Below are positions 1 to 9,079 of a stretch of 64,000 nt of DNA, piece by piece. The first letter of the stretch is position 1, and every line of letters starts with the position of its first letter. This DNA comes from Pseudomonas sp. RIT-PI-q. Its GTDB lineage: Bacteria; Pseudomonadota; Gammaproteobacteria; Pseudomonadales; Pseudomonadaceae. The stretch covers positions 186,001 through 250,000 of the forward strand of contig NZ_LHPC01000039.1 in NCBI RefSeq assembly GCF_001297125.1, given 5' to 3'. Below the pieces are notes generated by a model. That model saw nothing but the letters and a program-made list of their open reading frames with translations. It made no database searches and was not told the origin of the DNA. The position numbers and the translations under genes were made by a program.

Positions 1-154
1 GACCCAACAATACCGCCATGCCCGCGCTTTGCGCAGGCTGAACCGGACTTCCGCTGTCCAGTTGATACAGCGACACCGGCTGGTGAACGCTGCAACCCGC
101 CAGGCCAAGTACGCCGGCGAGCATCAAAATAAAAGGAAGGCGCAGAGCAGTCAT
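1..154 (-). CDS. PqiC-family ABC transport auxiliary lipoprotein (3' part cut by window edge)
   Basis: Only the first 51 codons lie in the window; the gene runs off position 1. The N-terminus reads MTALRLPFILMLAGVLGLAGC, a lipoprotein signal peptide with the lipobox LAGC, so the protein should be lipid-anchored, probably to the outer membrane. The next residues (SVHQPVSLYQLDSGSP) resemble the start of the PqiC/DUF330 auxiliary lipoproteins that work with PqiA/PqiB or Mla-like MCE systems in lipid transport. That assignment rests on recollection of Pseudomonas homologues and on a short fragment. The start is the ATG complementary to 152-154. Confidence 0.6.
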   Translation of the reverse strand, partial: MTALRLPFILMLAGVLGLAGCSVHQPVSLYQLDSGSPVQPAQSAGMAVLLG

Positions 155-288
155 CGTCCCGTCCAGGTGGTTGCCACAAGGCTAACCACAGTGAAAATAC
201 TCAATAAATATGAAGAACGCTCGGCCACGCCGGCGCTTGAAAGGCCATATCATCCGTGAATATGCGTTCCGACTCCAGCGCCAAAGTG

Positions 289-316
289 TCGATCTACGCG
301 TTAAATCGTAGATCGA
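289..316 (-). terminator. stem-loop downstream of parC
   Basis: A perfect 10-bp inverted repeat (TCGATCTACG / CGTAGATCGA) with an 8-nt loop begins 15 bases past the parC stop codon. There is no clear T-run on the minus strand, so it may be a weak terminator or a 3'-end-stabilising hairpin. Confidence 0.4.
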
Positions 317-330
317 GCGCTCTGGGACGC

Positions 331-2598
331 CTAATTGAGGTTTTCGACGAGCAGCGCATCTACCCGCTGAAAGCCACGTGGCAGTTTGTTACCACGACGC
401 CCACGCTCACCTTTGTAGTGTTCGAGGTCGTCTGCTTTCAGTGACAAGGTACGTTTCCCGGCCTGCAGCACCAAAGTGGCACCCTCCGGCAGTACGGCGA
501 TGTCCGTGACATATTCTTCGCGACTGGCCACACGTTCACCGTTGATCCCGATGATCTTGTTGCCTTTGCCCTTACCTAATTGTGGCAGATCGCTGATCTT
601 GAAGATCAGCAGGCGACCTTCGGTGGTCACCGAGGCCAGCCAATTGTTCTCACGATCCATGACCGGGCGCGGAAGAATAACCTTCGAGTTGTTCGGCAGG
701 CTCAACAACGCCTTGCCCGCCTTGTTCTTGGCTTGCAGGTCTTCACCCTTGACCACGAAGCCGTAACCGGCGTCGGAGGCGATCACGTACAGCGAATCGT
801 CTTCCGGCATCAGCACGCATTCGAAGCTCGCCCCGGGTGGCGGAGTCAGACGACCGGTCAGCGGCTCGCCCTGGCCACGGGCCGATGGCAGCGTGTGCGC
901 GGCCACCGAGTAGCTGCGACCGGTGGAGTCGATAAACACCGCAAACTGGTTGGAGCGTCCCGCCGACAAGGCCTTGAAACCATCCCCGGCCTTGTAGGAC
1001 AGACCAGTGGCGTCGATCTCGTGGCCCTTGGCCGAACGAACCCAACCTTTTTCCGACAGAACGACGGTCACTTTCTCGTTAGGCAGCAGATCGTGCTCGG
1101 TCAGCGCCTTGGCCTCGGCGCGCTCGACGATTGGCGAGCGACGGTCATCGCCGTAGGTTTCGGCGTCCTTGATCAGCTCGGTGCGCACCAGTTTTTTCAG
1201 CTTGGCTTCGCTGCTCAGCAGCGCTTGCAGCTTGGCCTGTTCCTTGAGCAGTTCATCCTGCTCGGCCCGCAGCTTCATTTCTTCCAGTCGCGCCAACTGA
1301 CGCAAACGGGTGTCGAGAATGTAGTCGGCCTGGATTTCGCTGAGGGCAAAACGCTCGATCAGCGCGGCTTTCGGGTGTTCCTCGGTACGGATGATATGAA
1401 TCACTTCATCCAGGTTGAGGTAGGCGATCAACAAACCATCCAACAGGTGCAGGCGACGCTCGACCTTGTCCAGACGGAATTGCAGACGACGACGCACGGT
1501 CTGAACCCGGAACTCCAGCCATTCCACCAGCAGCGCCCGCAGGTTCTTCAGTTGCGGCTTGCCGTCCAGACCAATGATGTTGATGTTGACCCGGTAGCTC
1601 GACTCCAGCTCGGTGCTGGCGAACAGGTGAGTCATCAACGCGTCGTGGTCGAAATTCTTCCGAACGCCCGGAATAATCACGATCCGGCACGGGTTTTCGT
1701 GGTCGGATTCGTCGCGCAGGTCAGCGATCTGTGGCGCTTTGGACGGCTTGGCCTGCATCATCGCCGCGATCTGCTCCAGCACCTTGGCCCCGGAGACTTG
1801 ATGCGGCAACGCGGTGACGATGATGTCGCCGTCTTCGATGTGGTACACGGCGCGCATGCGCACCGAGCCCTTGCCGGTTTCGTACATTTTCAGCAGATCG
1901 GCGCGCGGTGTGATGATTTCCGCTTCGGTCGGGTAATCCGGGCCCTGGATGTGTTCACAGAGCTGTTCGACCGTGGCTTTGGGCTCATCGAGCAAGCGCA
2001 CGCAGGCTGTCGCGACTTCGCGCAGGTTGTGCGGCGGCACGTCGGTGGCCATGCCCACGGCGATACCGGTGGTGCCATTGAGCAGGATGTTCGGCAAACG
2101 CGCCGGCAACACCAGCGGCTCGTCGAGTGTGCCGTCGAAGTTAGGGCCCCAGTCCGCCGTGCCCTGACCCAGTTCGCTGAGCAGCACTTCGGAATAACGC
2201 GACAGCCGCGCTTCGGTGTAACGCATGGCGGCGAAGGACTTGGGATCATCCGGCGCACCCCAGTTACCCTGGCCGTCGACCAGCGTGTAGCGATAGCTGA
2301 ACGGTTGGGCCATCAGGACCATGGCTTCGTAGCAGGCCGAATCGCCGTGCGGGTGAAACTTGCCGAGCACGTCACCGACGGTACGCGCCGATTTCTTGTG
2401 CTTGGAATCAGCGTCCAGCCCCAACTCGCTCATCGCATAGATGATGCGCCGCTGTACCGGTTTCAGGCCGTCGCCGATATGCGGCAAGGCACGGTCCATG
2501 ATCACGTACATGGAGTAGTTGAGGTAGGCATTTTCGGTGAAGTCAGCCAGTGACCGGCGCTCTACACCGTCCAGGCTGAGATCAAGGGAGTCGCTCAT
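331..2598 (-). CDS. parC: DNA topoisomerase IV subunit A
   Basis: ParC is the breakage-reunion subunit of topoisomerase IV and forms a ParC2ParE2 tetramer that decatenates daughter chromosomes. The 755-residue product has the family length. The catalytic tyrosine is Y127 in MRYTEARLS, and the quinolone-resistance region reads FHPHGDSACYEA with S87 and E91 unchanged, the usual susceptible state. The C-terminal part (about 500-755) is the beta-pinwheel DNA-binding domain. The start was set at MSDSLDLSLDG; the open frame continues 21 codons upstream but those overlap the upstream gene and do not look like ParC. parE lies upstream in the same direction with two genes between, as in P. aeruginosa. 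Confidence 0.97.
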   Translation of the reverse strand: MSDSLDLSLDGVERRSLADFTENAYLNYSMYVIMDRALPHIGDGLKPVQRRIIYAMSELGLDADSKHKKSARTVGDVLGKFHPHGDSACYEAMVLMAQPFSYRYTLVDGQGNWGAPDDPKSFAAMRYTEARLSRYSEVLLSELGQGTADWGPNFDGTLDEPLVLPARLPNILLNGTTGIAVGMATDVPPHNLREVATACVRLLDEPKATVEQLCEHIQGPDYPTEAEIITPRADLLKMYETGKGSVRMRAVYHIEDGDIIVTALPHQVSGAKVLEQIAAMMQAKPSKAPQIADLRDESDHENPCRIVIIPGVRKNFDHDALMTHLFASTELESSYRVNINIIGLDGKPQLKNLRALLVEWLEFRVQTVRRRLQFRLDKVERRLHLLDGLLIAYLNLDEVIHIIRTEEHPKAALIERFALSEIQADYILDTRLRQLARLEEMKLRAEQDELLKEQAKLQALLSSEAKLKKLVRTELIKDAETYGDDRRSPIVERAEAKALTEHDLLPNEKVTVVLSEKGWVRSAKGHEIDATGLSYKAGDGFKALSAGRSNQFAVFIDSTGRSYSVAAHTLPSARGQGEPLTGRLTPPPGASFECVLMPEDDSLYVIASDAGYGFVVKGEDLQAKNKAGKALLSLPNNSKVILPRPVMDRENNWLASVTTEGRLLIFKISDLPQLGKGKGNKIIGINGERVASREEYVTDIAVLPEGATLVLQAGKRTLSLKADDLEHYKGERGRRGNKLPRGFQRVDALLVENLN

Positions 2599-2605
2599 GC
2601 GGGCC

Positions 2606-3130
2606 TCATTGGTTCGTTGTCTGGCGCAGCAGCATGGTGCCACCGCGCTGGGTAAATTCAAGTTTGTTCAGTGCGCTCATCCCGAGCAGCACCTGATTGC
2701 CATTCAAGCCTGGCGCGACGAGGGCGCGGACATCACGCAACACAATGTCGCCCAGTTGCAGCCGGTCGATGCGGGTTCGGTAACCCTGGCTCAGACCGTT
2801 GGCCGTGCTCAGGGTCACCCCGAAGCCTTTTTCCAGTTTCAGCCGTTCGGCTATTTCCGCCGGGATCGACACATCGGTCGCCCCGGTATCGAGCATGAAA
2901 TCCACCGGCTGGCCGTTGATATGGCCACTGGCGACAAAATGACCCTGCGAGTTGCTGGCCAGTTTCACCTCGATAAAACCTTCACCCTGCTCCGAACTGA
3001 TGACGGTATTGGGGTTCTGCTGACGCGCTTCCCACTGACCGAAAAACCGCGTCGCCAGAAACAGCGCGGCGCACCACGCCAGCACCATGAACACCCGACC
3101 GGCGCGCTTGCCAGGTGTTTGCTGACTCAC
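2606..3130 (-). CDS. TIGR02281-type membrane-anchored retropepsin-like aspartic protease
   Basis: A 174-residue protein with one N-terminal transmembrane segment (about residues 12-29, VFMVLAWCAALFLATRFF) followed by a periplasmic clan AA aspartic protease domain. The active-site triad is visible as D81-T82-G83 in FMLDTGATDVSIP, and the later hydrophobic-hydrophobic-G element is VLLGMSAL. A single-lobed retropepsin must dimerise to form an active site. Its substrate is unknown. It starts inside the stop of the upstream phytase-like gene (4-base overlap) and ends 7 bases before parC, so all are probably on one transcript. Confidence 0.88.
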   Translation of the reverse strand: MSQQTPGKRAGRVFMVLAWCAALFLATRFFGQWEARQQNPNTVISSEQGEGFIEVKLASNSQGHFVASGHINGQPVDFMLDTGATDVSIPAEIAERLKLEKGFGVTLSTANGLSQGYRTRIDRLQLGDIVLRDVRALVAPGLNGNQVLLGMSALNKLEFTQRGGTMLLRQTTNQ

Positions 3131-4116
3131 GGCTTGGCACTCCAGCCACCTTCAGGCGCGGCGAAGCGCCAGACGATCGGGCGGACTTCACCATCGGCGC
3201 GGGCACCGGTGTTGTTGTCGATACCGATCCAGGCACCGTCGGCGTCCACGACAAGCGCTTCTTCCAGGCCAAAGGCCTGTGGATAACGCCGATTTTCCTG
3301 CAGTGCCTCGGCGGCGTATGACCAGCAGCGCTCGACCTTGGCCGTCTGCGCGTCACGGCGGCAAATCTGGTAGACGTTGCGTTCAAGGGTAAACAACTTG
3401 CCGTTGAACAATGACAGATCGGCGAAATCCTTGGGCAGTGCCCTGGCCCTGGGAAATTGTGCAGGCTGCATTTCCTTCCCGGCCTCGCTCAGCAGCACGC
3501 AGCCGCCATCGCAGTCCCAGACCGTTTGCTGGCGCTTGATCAGCAGCAACCCACGGCTCTCGCGCTCGGCGGCCAGCCATATTTTGTCGCCTTCGGGGTT
3601 GATCGCCAGGCCTTCGAACAACGCATTGAAGCGCAGCAACATGCCACTGGCCCGAGCTTCACGAACCATGATCGGCGAGATTTTCAGCCAGGAGGCCGGC
3701 CCCGTGGGCGGCACTTTCAGCACCGCCGCATGGGCCTCGCTGACAATGTAGCGATTGCCGGCGCTGTCGCAGGTGATGCCTTCGAAATCCAGATCGCCGC
3801 CACGCACGAACGATGCCGCCCAGGCCCGCGAACGCAAACCCCAGGGCAAACCGCTGTCAGGCACTGCAGGCACACCGATGCCCACGGTTTCGGCTTGCCA
3901 GACCGTGTCGCGGGTATCGAGGCGGTAGATCTGATCGTCATCGCGATCGGAAACCGTCCACAGGTCCTTGCCACACTGGGCCAGCCCCGACAGGTTGCCG
4001 CCGCGCATGCCGTCGACGGGATGCTCGGACAACAGGCGCAGTTCCGGGGCCGGTTCGGCAAACGCCGCAACCGGGGTCAGAAGTAACGCACACGCCAGGG
4101 CAAAGCCAACCCGCAT
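3127..4116 (-). CDS. phytase-like esterase domain protein, exported
   Basis: A 329-residue protein with a signal peptide (MRVGFALACALLLTPVAAFA, cleavage near residue 20). The body matches the 'esterase-like activity of phytase' family (Pfam PF13449), a beta-propeller type domain with repeated motifs such as LSGLAQCGKDLWTVSDRDDD and DFEGITCDSAGNRYIVSEAHAA. The Asp-rich loop could bind calcium. The true substrate is not known for this family in pseudomonads. Its start overlaps the parE stop by one base (TGATG) and its end overlaps the protease gene by four, so translation is probably coupled. Confidence 0.85.
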   Translation of the reverse strand: MRVGFALACALLLTPVAAFAEPAPELRLLSEHPVDGMRGGNLSGLAQCGKDLWTVSDRDDDQIYRLDTRDTVWQAETVGIGVPAVPDSGLPWGLRSRAWAASFVRGGDLDFEGITCDSAGNRYIVSEAHAAVLKVPPTGPASWLKISPIMVREARASGMLLRFNALFEGLAINPEGDKIWLAAERESRGLLLIKRQQTVWDCDGGCVLLSEAGKEMQPAQFPRARALPKDFADLSLFNGKLFTLERNVYQICRRDAQTAKVERCWSYAAEALQENRRYPQAFGLEEALVVDADGAWIGIDNNTGARADGEVRPIVWRFAAPEGGWSAKP

Positions 4117-6020
4117 CAGCCAAGAACCTCGGCCAGGTTGCCTTTGGATTCGAGCCAGGATTTACGATCGCCGGCGCGTTTCTTCGCCAGCAACATGTCC
4201 ATCATTTCCGAGGTTGCTTCGAAATCATCCAGCGTCAGTTGCACCAGGCGCCGAGTGTTCGGGTCCATGGTGGTTTCGCGCAATTGCGGCGGGTTCATTT
4301 CACCCAGACCTTTGAATCGGGTGGCCTGCGGCTTGCCGCGTTTCTTCTCGGCCACCAGGCGATCGAGGATGCCATCGCGCTCGGCTTCGTCGAGGGCGTA
4401 GTAGATTTCTTTGCCGAGGTCGATGCGGTACAGCGGCGGCATCGCGACGTAGACGTGACCGGCATCCACCAACGGGCGGAAATGCTGGACGAACAACGCG
4501 CAGAGCAAGGTGGCGATGTGCAGACCGTCGGAGTCGGCGTCGGCGAGGATGCAGATCTTGCCGTAGCGCAGCTGGGCGATGTCCGCCGAGCCCGGATCGA
4601 CACCGATGGCCACGGCGATGTTGTGCACTTCCTGGCTGGCCAGCACTTCGCTGCCGTCGACTTCCCAAGTGTTCAGAATCTTGCCGCGCAACGGCAGGAT
4701 CGCCTGGAACTCCTTGTCCCGCGCCTGCTTGGCCGAACCGCCGGCGGAATCACCTTCGACCAGGAACAGCTCGGAACGCATCGGGTCCTGCCCGGCGCAG
4801 TCGGCGAGCTTGCCCGGCAACGCAGGACCGGCCGTGATGCGTTTGCGCTCGACTTTCTTACTGGCCTTCAGGCGACGGCCGGCGTTGTTGATCGCCAGTT
4901 CCGCCAGCTGCATACCCAATTCAGGGTGAGCGTTGAGCCACAGGCTGAACGCATCCTTGACCACACCGGACACGAAGGCCGCCGCTTCGCGCGAAGACAG
5001 GCGTTCCTTGGTCTGGCCGGAGAATTGCGGCTCTTGCATCTTCATCGACAGCACGAAAGCAATGCGTTCCCAGACGTCTTCCGGGGCCAGCTTCACGCCG
5101 CGTGGCAGCAGGCTGCGGAATTCGCAGAACTCGCGCATCGCGTCGAGCAAGCCCTGACGCAGACCGTTGACGTGAGTACCGCCCTGCGCGGTCGGGATCA
5201 GGTTGACGTAGCTTTCCTGGACACTGTCGCCGCCCTCGGGCAACCACAGCAGCGCCCAATCAACGGCTTCTTTATTACCGGCCAGGCTGCCGCAGAACGG
5301 CTCGTCGGGCAGGCGTTCGAATTCGCTGACCGCGTCTACCAGGTAGGAGCGCAAGCCGTCTTCGTAATGCCATTCGACTTTCTCGCCGGTGGCCTTGTCT
5401 TCAAAGCTGACCAGCAGCCCCGGGCACAGAACGGCCTTGGCCTTGAGCACGTGCTTGAGGCGGCTGATGGAGAATTTCGGCGAATCGAAGTACTTTGGGT
5501 CCGGGGCAAAGAACACGCTGGTGCCGGTGTTGCGCTTGCCGACGGTGCCGATCACTTCCAGTTCGGTTTTCTTGTAACCGTCACCGAAAGTCATCTGGTA
5601 TTCGTTGCCGTCACGCTTTACGCGCACCCGGACTTCGGTCGACAAGGCGTTGACCACGGAAATACCCACCCCGTGCAAACCGCCGGAGAACTGGTAGTTC
5701 TTGTTGGAAAACTTGCCACCCGCGTGCAGTTTGGTGAGGATCAGCTCGACGCCCGAAACGCCCTCTTCCGGGTGAATGTCCACCGGCATGCCACGGCCGT
5801 CATCACTGACTTCCAGGGAGTGATCGGCGTGCAGGATGACCTGCACCGAGGTTGCATGCCCGGCCAAGGCTTCGTCGACGCTGTTGTCGATGACTTCCTG
5901 GGCGAGGTGGTTCGGCCGACTGGTGTCGGTGTACATGCCGGGGCGTTTGCGCACCGGGTCGAGGCCCGAGAGGACTTCGATGGCGTCTGCGTTATAAGAG
6001 CTAGCGCTGGGAGTGGCCAT
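4116..6020 (-). CDS. parE: DNA topoisomerase IV subunit B
   Basis: ParE is the ATPase subunit of topoisomerase IV. The 634-residue protein begins with the GHKL ATPase domain: VIDNSVDEAL, the Bergerat-fold motif SDDGRGMPVDIHPEEG and the ATP-lid GGLHGVGISVVNALS. The TOPRIM region carries VEGDSAGGSAKQARD and the metal-binding ADADSDG. The C-terminus ends in the usual zone for interaction with ParC. It heads the parE-esterase-protease-parC gene string on the minus strand and begins 42 bases after the stop of the YqiA-like gene. Confidence 0.97.
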   Translation of the reverse strand: MATPSASSYNADAIEVLSGLDPVRKRPGMYTDTSRPNHLAQEVIDNSVDEALAGHATSVQVILHADHSLEVSDDGRGMPVDIHPEEGVSGVELILTKLHAGGKFSNKNYQFSGGLHGVGISVVNALSTEVRVRVKRDGNEYQMTFGDGYKKTELEVIGTVGKRNTGTSVFFAPDPKYFDSPKFSISRLKHVLKAKAVLCPGLLVSFEDKATGEKVEWHYEDGLRSYLVDAVSEFERLPDEPFCGSLAGNKEAVDWALLWLPEGGDSVQESYVNLIPTAQGGTHVNGLRQGLLDAMREFCEFRSLLPRGVKLAPEDVWERIAFVLSMKMQEPQFSGQTKERLSSREAAAFVSGVVKDAFSLWLNAHPELGMQLAELAINNAGRRLKASKKVERKRITAGPALPGKLADCAGQDPMRSELFLVEGDSAGGSAKQARDKEFQAILPLRGKILNTWEVDGSEVLASQEVHNIAVAIGVDPGSADIAQLRYGKICILADADSDGLHIATLLCALFVQHFRPLVDAGHVYVAMPPLYRIDLGKEIYYALDEAERDGILDRLVAEKKRGKPQATRFKGLGEMNPPQLRETTMDPNTRRLVQLTLDDFEATSEMMDMLLAKKRAGDRKSWLESKGNLAEVLG

Positions 6021-6062
6021 GGGGTCTCGTCGTCAGTGTTCGTTGAAATAGGGGGCGATGAG

Positions 6063-6671
6063 TCACAGTGCTGTGAAATCGATCGCCTGATACAAATCTG
6101 CGCCGATGCCGGCAAAACTCAACATGGCCGGCAATTGTTCGGCAAAGCCCTGGAAACTATGGTCGCCGCCGGCCTGGATGCGCAAGGCACAGGCCCGGTA
6201 ATACTGCTGGGCGAGGCGGTAATCCAGCGTTTCGTCACCCGTCTGCAACCACACCTGATAGCGCTGCGGGTCCTGGGGCGCCGGCACTTCCAGCTCGGCC
6301 AGGGCCGTCACGTGGTCGTGGGTCAATTCCCAGGCTTCATCGGTATACAGGTTTTTCTGCGTCCCCAGATACCCGTCGAACATCCGGTGCGGACTGACGG
6401 CAGGATTGACCAACAGGGCCTTGAGGCCATGGCGCTCGGCCAAGTGAGTCGCATAGTAGCCGCCGAGTGAGCTGCCGACCAGCAGCGGCCGCCCCAGCTC
6501 CTCAATCGCCCGTTCCAGCTGACCGATGGCCTGTCGAGGATGATGGTGCAAGGCCGGGACACGCAGTTGATCGCCCAAACCCAGCTGCTCCATCACCTGC
6601 ACCAACAGCGTGGCCTTCTTTGAGGCGGGAGCGCTGTTGAAACCGTGGATATAAAGGATCGAACCGGACAT
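6063..6671 (-). CDS. YqiA/YcfP-family alpha/beta hydrolase (esterase)
   Basis: A 202-residue cytoplasmic alpha/beta hydrolase. The N-terminus has the family's ILYIHGFNSAPASKK; the nucleophile elbow is VGSSLGGYYAT (Ser near residue 73); an aspartate follows in the later strand region (LQTGDETLDYR) and the catalytic histidine is in AGGDHSFQGF near the C-terminus. YqiA homologues hydrolyse short acyl or palmitoyl-CoA esters in vitro; the physiological substrate is unknown. The longer open frame upstream was rejected because it runs into a REP pair; the ATG at 6669-6671 gives MSGSILYIHGF. It sits between cpdA and parE, the same order as in E. coli (yqiA-parE). Confidence 0.88.
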   Translation of the reverse strand: MSGSILYIHGFNSAPASKKATLLVQVMEQLGLGDQLRVPALHHHPRQAIGQLERAIEELGRPLLVGSSLGGYYATHLAERHGLKALLVNPAVSPHRMFDGYLGTQKNLYTDEAWELTHDHVTALAELEVPAPQDPQRYQVWLQTGDETLDYRLAQQYYRACALRIQAGGDHSFQGFAEQLPAMLSFAGIGADLYQAIDFTAL

Positions 6672-6763
6672 TTGAACTCCCTGCGCGTCGGGTAAAGAGA
6701 CGGAGTTTACAGGGTGGCGGGGGAATCGGGGATATCCGCGAAATTCATGTCGCCTGAGCGGAC

Positions 6764-6833
6764 GCCATCGCGGGCAAGCCCGCTCCCACAAGGTATGCGC
6801 CGTCCCTGTGGGAGCGGGCTTGCCCGCGATGGC
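6764..6833. repeat. REP inverted pair (GGGAGCGGGCTTGCCCGCG type)
   Basis: Two 27-base arms, 6764-6790 and 6807-6833, are perfect inverted copies separated by 16 bases. Each arm holds the palindromic core GCGGGCTTGCCCGC. This is a REP doublet of the kind mobilised by RAYT transposases in fluorescent pseudomonads. It lies between cpdA and the esterase gene. Confidence 0.92.
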
Positions 6834-6863
6834 CGCGCCTCGGTCAGGGAAATGACAAATAAA

Positions 6864-7679
6864 TCAGTAGCCGTTGGAGCCGTAATCAACCTGAAAGTCG
6901 AACCCGGTAACACGCTCCACGCTAGTTTCAATGAGGCCATCCGGCAACAGCCGCAACCAGCGATACCCCGGCGCCTGGTCACTGACCTTGAAATCATCAC
7001 TGCCCGGCTCGAACTGAATGCAGGTCGAAGGCGAGGCGATCAGACGCACGCCGTTACGCAACTGATCGATTTCCTGATGCACATGCCCCCAAAGCACGGC
7101 ACGCACCTGCGGAAAACGATCCAGCACTGCAAACAACGCTTCCGGATTACGCAAGCCAATCGGCTCCATCCACGCGCAGCCGATCGACCCCGGATGATGG
7201 TGGAACCACACCAGATGATGCCGCTCCGGCGCCTCACTCAACGAGCCAACCAACCCCTGCAACTGCTCATCCTGCAAATCCCCCGGCCCCGACCCCGGCA
7301 CGGCAGAACCCAGCAACGTCACCCGCCAGTTGCCGACATCCACCACCGATTCCAGCAACGCGCTCTGCACCGCGGCCTCGGCCATGATCTGCGGCTCATC
7401 GTGATTGCCGGGAATCCAGCGCGCCGGCGCATCGAGCTGCCCCGTCAGGTCGCGAAACAACTGATAAGACTCCAGCGACCCGTCCTGGGACAAATCACCA
7501 CTGGCAATGATCAAGTCGATCTGCGGCTGCTGGAGGCGCACCAGTTCGATGACCTTTTGCAGGCTGTCGCGCGTATTCATGCCCAGCAACGTCCCGTCCG
7601 TTTCAGCAAACAGATGACTGTCGGAGAGTTGCACCAGCAACGCCGAATCGGCGGTGGTCAAAGTGGATACGCTCGGCAA
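6864..7679 (-). CDS. cpdA: 3',5'-cyclic-AMP phosphodiesterase
   Basis: CpdA hydrolyses cAMP to AMP and so lowers Crp/Vfr signalling. The 271-residue metallophosphoesterase shows the dimetal motifs in order: QLSDSHLF (D-x-H), ASGDLSQDGS (GDxxxD), GNHDEPQ (GNHD), FHHHPGSIG and GHVHQEID (GHxH). The start was set at the TTG complementary to 7677-7679 because GGGAG lies 6 bases upstream; an in-frame GTG eight codons earlier (7703) has no ribosome-binding site. It lies between nudF-DUF1249 and the yqiA-like gene, the same neighbourhood as in enterobacteria. Confidence 0.92.
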   Translation of the reverse strand: MPSVSTLTTADSALLVQLSDSHLFAETDGTLLGMNTRDSLQKVIELVRLQQPQIDLIIASGDLSQDGSLESYQLFRDLTGQLDAPARWIPGNHDEPQIMAEAAVQSALLESVVDVGNWRVTLLGSAVPGSGPGDLQDEQLQGLVGSLSEAPERHHLVWFHHHPGSIGCAWMEPIGLRNPEALFAVLDRFPQVRAVLWGHVHQEIDQLRNGVRLIASPSTCIQFEPGSDDFKVSDQAPGYRWLRLLPDGLIETSVERVTGFDFQVDYGSNGY

Positions 7680-7784
7680 GGCGTTCTCCCAGGGCTGAAT
7701 CACGGGATGGATGAGTGCCGCAATTATGCTGGGGGACGATCAAAAGGGGAAACCTGTGAACCTGACGCAGTTCACAACTACCGA

Positions 7785-7827
7785 ACGACTTCGTACTCGC
7801 CAAAACTAACGTACGACTTCGTACTCG
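7785..7827. repeat. short tandem duplication of the DUF1249 gene 3' end
   Basis: The 15-mer ACGACTTCGTACTCG occurs at 7785-7799 and 7813-7827, 28 bases apart. On the minus strand both copies read GAG-TAC-GAA-GTC-GT-, the last codons (EYEVVR) of the DUF1249 gene, each followed by a TAG stop. The distal copy is outside the coding region. Confidence 0.85.
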
Positions 7828-8258
7828 TGCCCCAACGCCAAGCAATGGCTCAGCCATTCCCCCAGAAACATATTCAGCTGGGCTTTTTCGTCCGGCTGAT
7901 GCATCGAGGCGTTCGGGTAAGGATAGATGCCGCGAAAGCGTCGTGCATGTTCGGCACTGACCACTTCAGCCATGCAGGCGTCGTGATAGACCTGAACTTC
8001 CAGTTGCGGCACCGGCAGCCAGGGCAGGCTGTGTTCCTGGCGCACTTGCAGGGTCGTGGTGTACGGACAGACCTGCAGCACTTCCAGAGCCAGTACACCG
8101 AGCATCTGGTCGCCATGGGTCACGGCAATACGCCGCGCGGCCGGCTCATTGCGCATGTCCGGCAGCAGTCGCATCAGGCGCGCGTAGTTCGCCTCGCAGG
8201 ACGCTTGCAGCCCTACGAGGTCCACCCGATAGCGATCGCGCAGCTTGTTTACGACCAT
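7806..8258 (-). CDS. DUF1249 (YqiB-like) protein
   Basis: A 150-residue soluble protein of the DUF1249 family, equivalent in position to E. coli YqiB between nudF and cpdA. Recognisable family features are the N-terminal CEANYARLMRLLPD, the central GDQMLGVLALEVLQVCPYTTTL and the C-terminal FLGEWLSHCLALGHEYE. No catalytic motif is visible and the function is unknown. Its start overlaps the end of nudF by 10 bases, so the two are probably translated together; the nudF-yqiB-cpdA order is strongly conserved in gammaproteobacteria. Confidence 0.9.
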   Translation of the reverse strand: MVVNKLRDRYRVDLVGLQASCEANYARLMRLLPDMRNEPAARRIAVTHGDQMLGVLALEVLQVCPYTTTLQVRQEHSLPWLPVPQLEVQVYHDACMAEVVSAEHARRFRGIYPYPNASMHQPDEKAQLNMFLGEWLSHCLALGHEYEVVR

Positions 8259-8866
8259 AACCCCCTCACTTCAACGCGGTTCAACGCTAACCATTGCAAG
8301 GCAATGATGCTTGCCGCGTTGGCAATACGTCCGTCGCGTACGGCTTGCAAGGCATCTTCAAACGCCCAGACCGTGACGCGGATATCTTCTGCTTCTTCCT
8401 CCAGCCCATGCAGGCCGCCGACCCCGGTTGTTTCGCAACGCCCCAGGTACAAATGCACGAATTCATTGCTGCCGCCCGGCGATGGAAAATATTTGGTCAT
8501 CGGCCAGAGCGCCCCGAACACAAGCCCAGCTTCCTCCTGCGCTTCGCGGTGAGCAACTTCTTCCGGTTGTTCATCTTTGTCGATCAGACCAGCGACCAGT
8601 TCGATCAGCCACGGATTGTCAGTCTTGCCCATCGCACCGACGCGAAACTGCTCGATCAGCACCACTTCATCGCGCTGCGGATCGTAGGGCAGCACGCAAA
8701 CAGCGTCATGGCGAACAAACACTTCACGATGGATTTCGCGGCTCATGCCCCCGGCGAACAATTCGTGACGCAAGTGCACGCGATCGAGCTTGTAGAAGCC
8801 CTCGAAGCACTTTTCGCGCCGAACGATATCAACGGCGGTCGGAATGGCGTTGGCAAAATCAGTCAT
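8249..8866 (-). CDS. nudF: ADP-ribose diphosphatase (Nudix)
   Basis: NudF splits ADP-ribose to AMP and ribose 5-phosphate, removing a reactive NAD breakdown product. The 205-residue protein carries an intact Nudix box running from GLIDKDEQPEEVAHR into EAQEEAGL, which supplies the glutamates for magnesium. The N-terminal stretch CFEGFYKLDRVHLRHELFAGG is the dimer-forming beta-sheet domain, and the proline-rich loop YFPSPGGSNEFVHLYLG is characteristic of ADP-ribose pyrophosphatases. It is the first gene of the nudF-DUF1249-cpdA group, with the promoter likely in 8867-9079, shared with the divergent lipoprotein gene. Confidence 0.94.
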   Translation of the reverse strand: MTDFANAIPTAVDIVRREKCFEGFYKLDRVHLRHELFAGGMSREIHREVFVRHDAVCVLPYDPQRDEVVLIEQFRVGAMGKTDNPWLIELVAGLIDKDEQPEEVAHREAQEEAGLVFGALWPMTKYFPSPGGSNEFVHLYLGRCETTGVGGLHGLEEEAEDIRVTVWAFEDALQAVRDGRIANAASIIALQWLALNRVEVRGLWS

Positions 8867-9079
8867 GACAATCCTCGTTCTACAAATCCTGTCCGAGGCT
8901 CCAGCCTCGACTTCGCGCCATCCTAACGCGCCCGTGACCTTTGATGCAGCCCCTTTACCGTCAGCGGGATGGACGGTGAGGGTGAAACCAACTCTAATTA
9001 GCTTAGTGGCGAACTGACTGCTTCGTTGATAGTCGAAGCGGATAACTTTTCGCCTTTCCCTGTTTTATGAAGGACGCCC

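Noticed and set aside
580..2553. 657-codon open frame on the plus strand opposite parC
   Set aside because: It is the antisense shadow of parC; the translation is rich in Q, H, R and V with no recognisable domain, as expected from GC-rich codon bias.
3813..6470. 885-codon plus-strand open frame
   Set aside because: Antisense to parE and the phytase-like gene; low-complexity composition and no ribosome-binding site.
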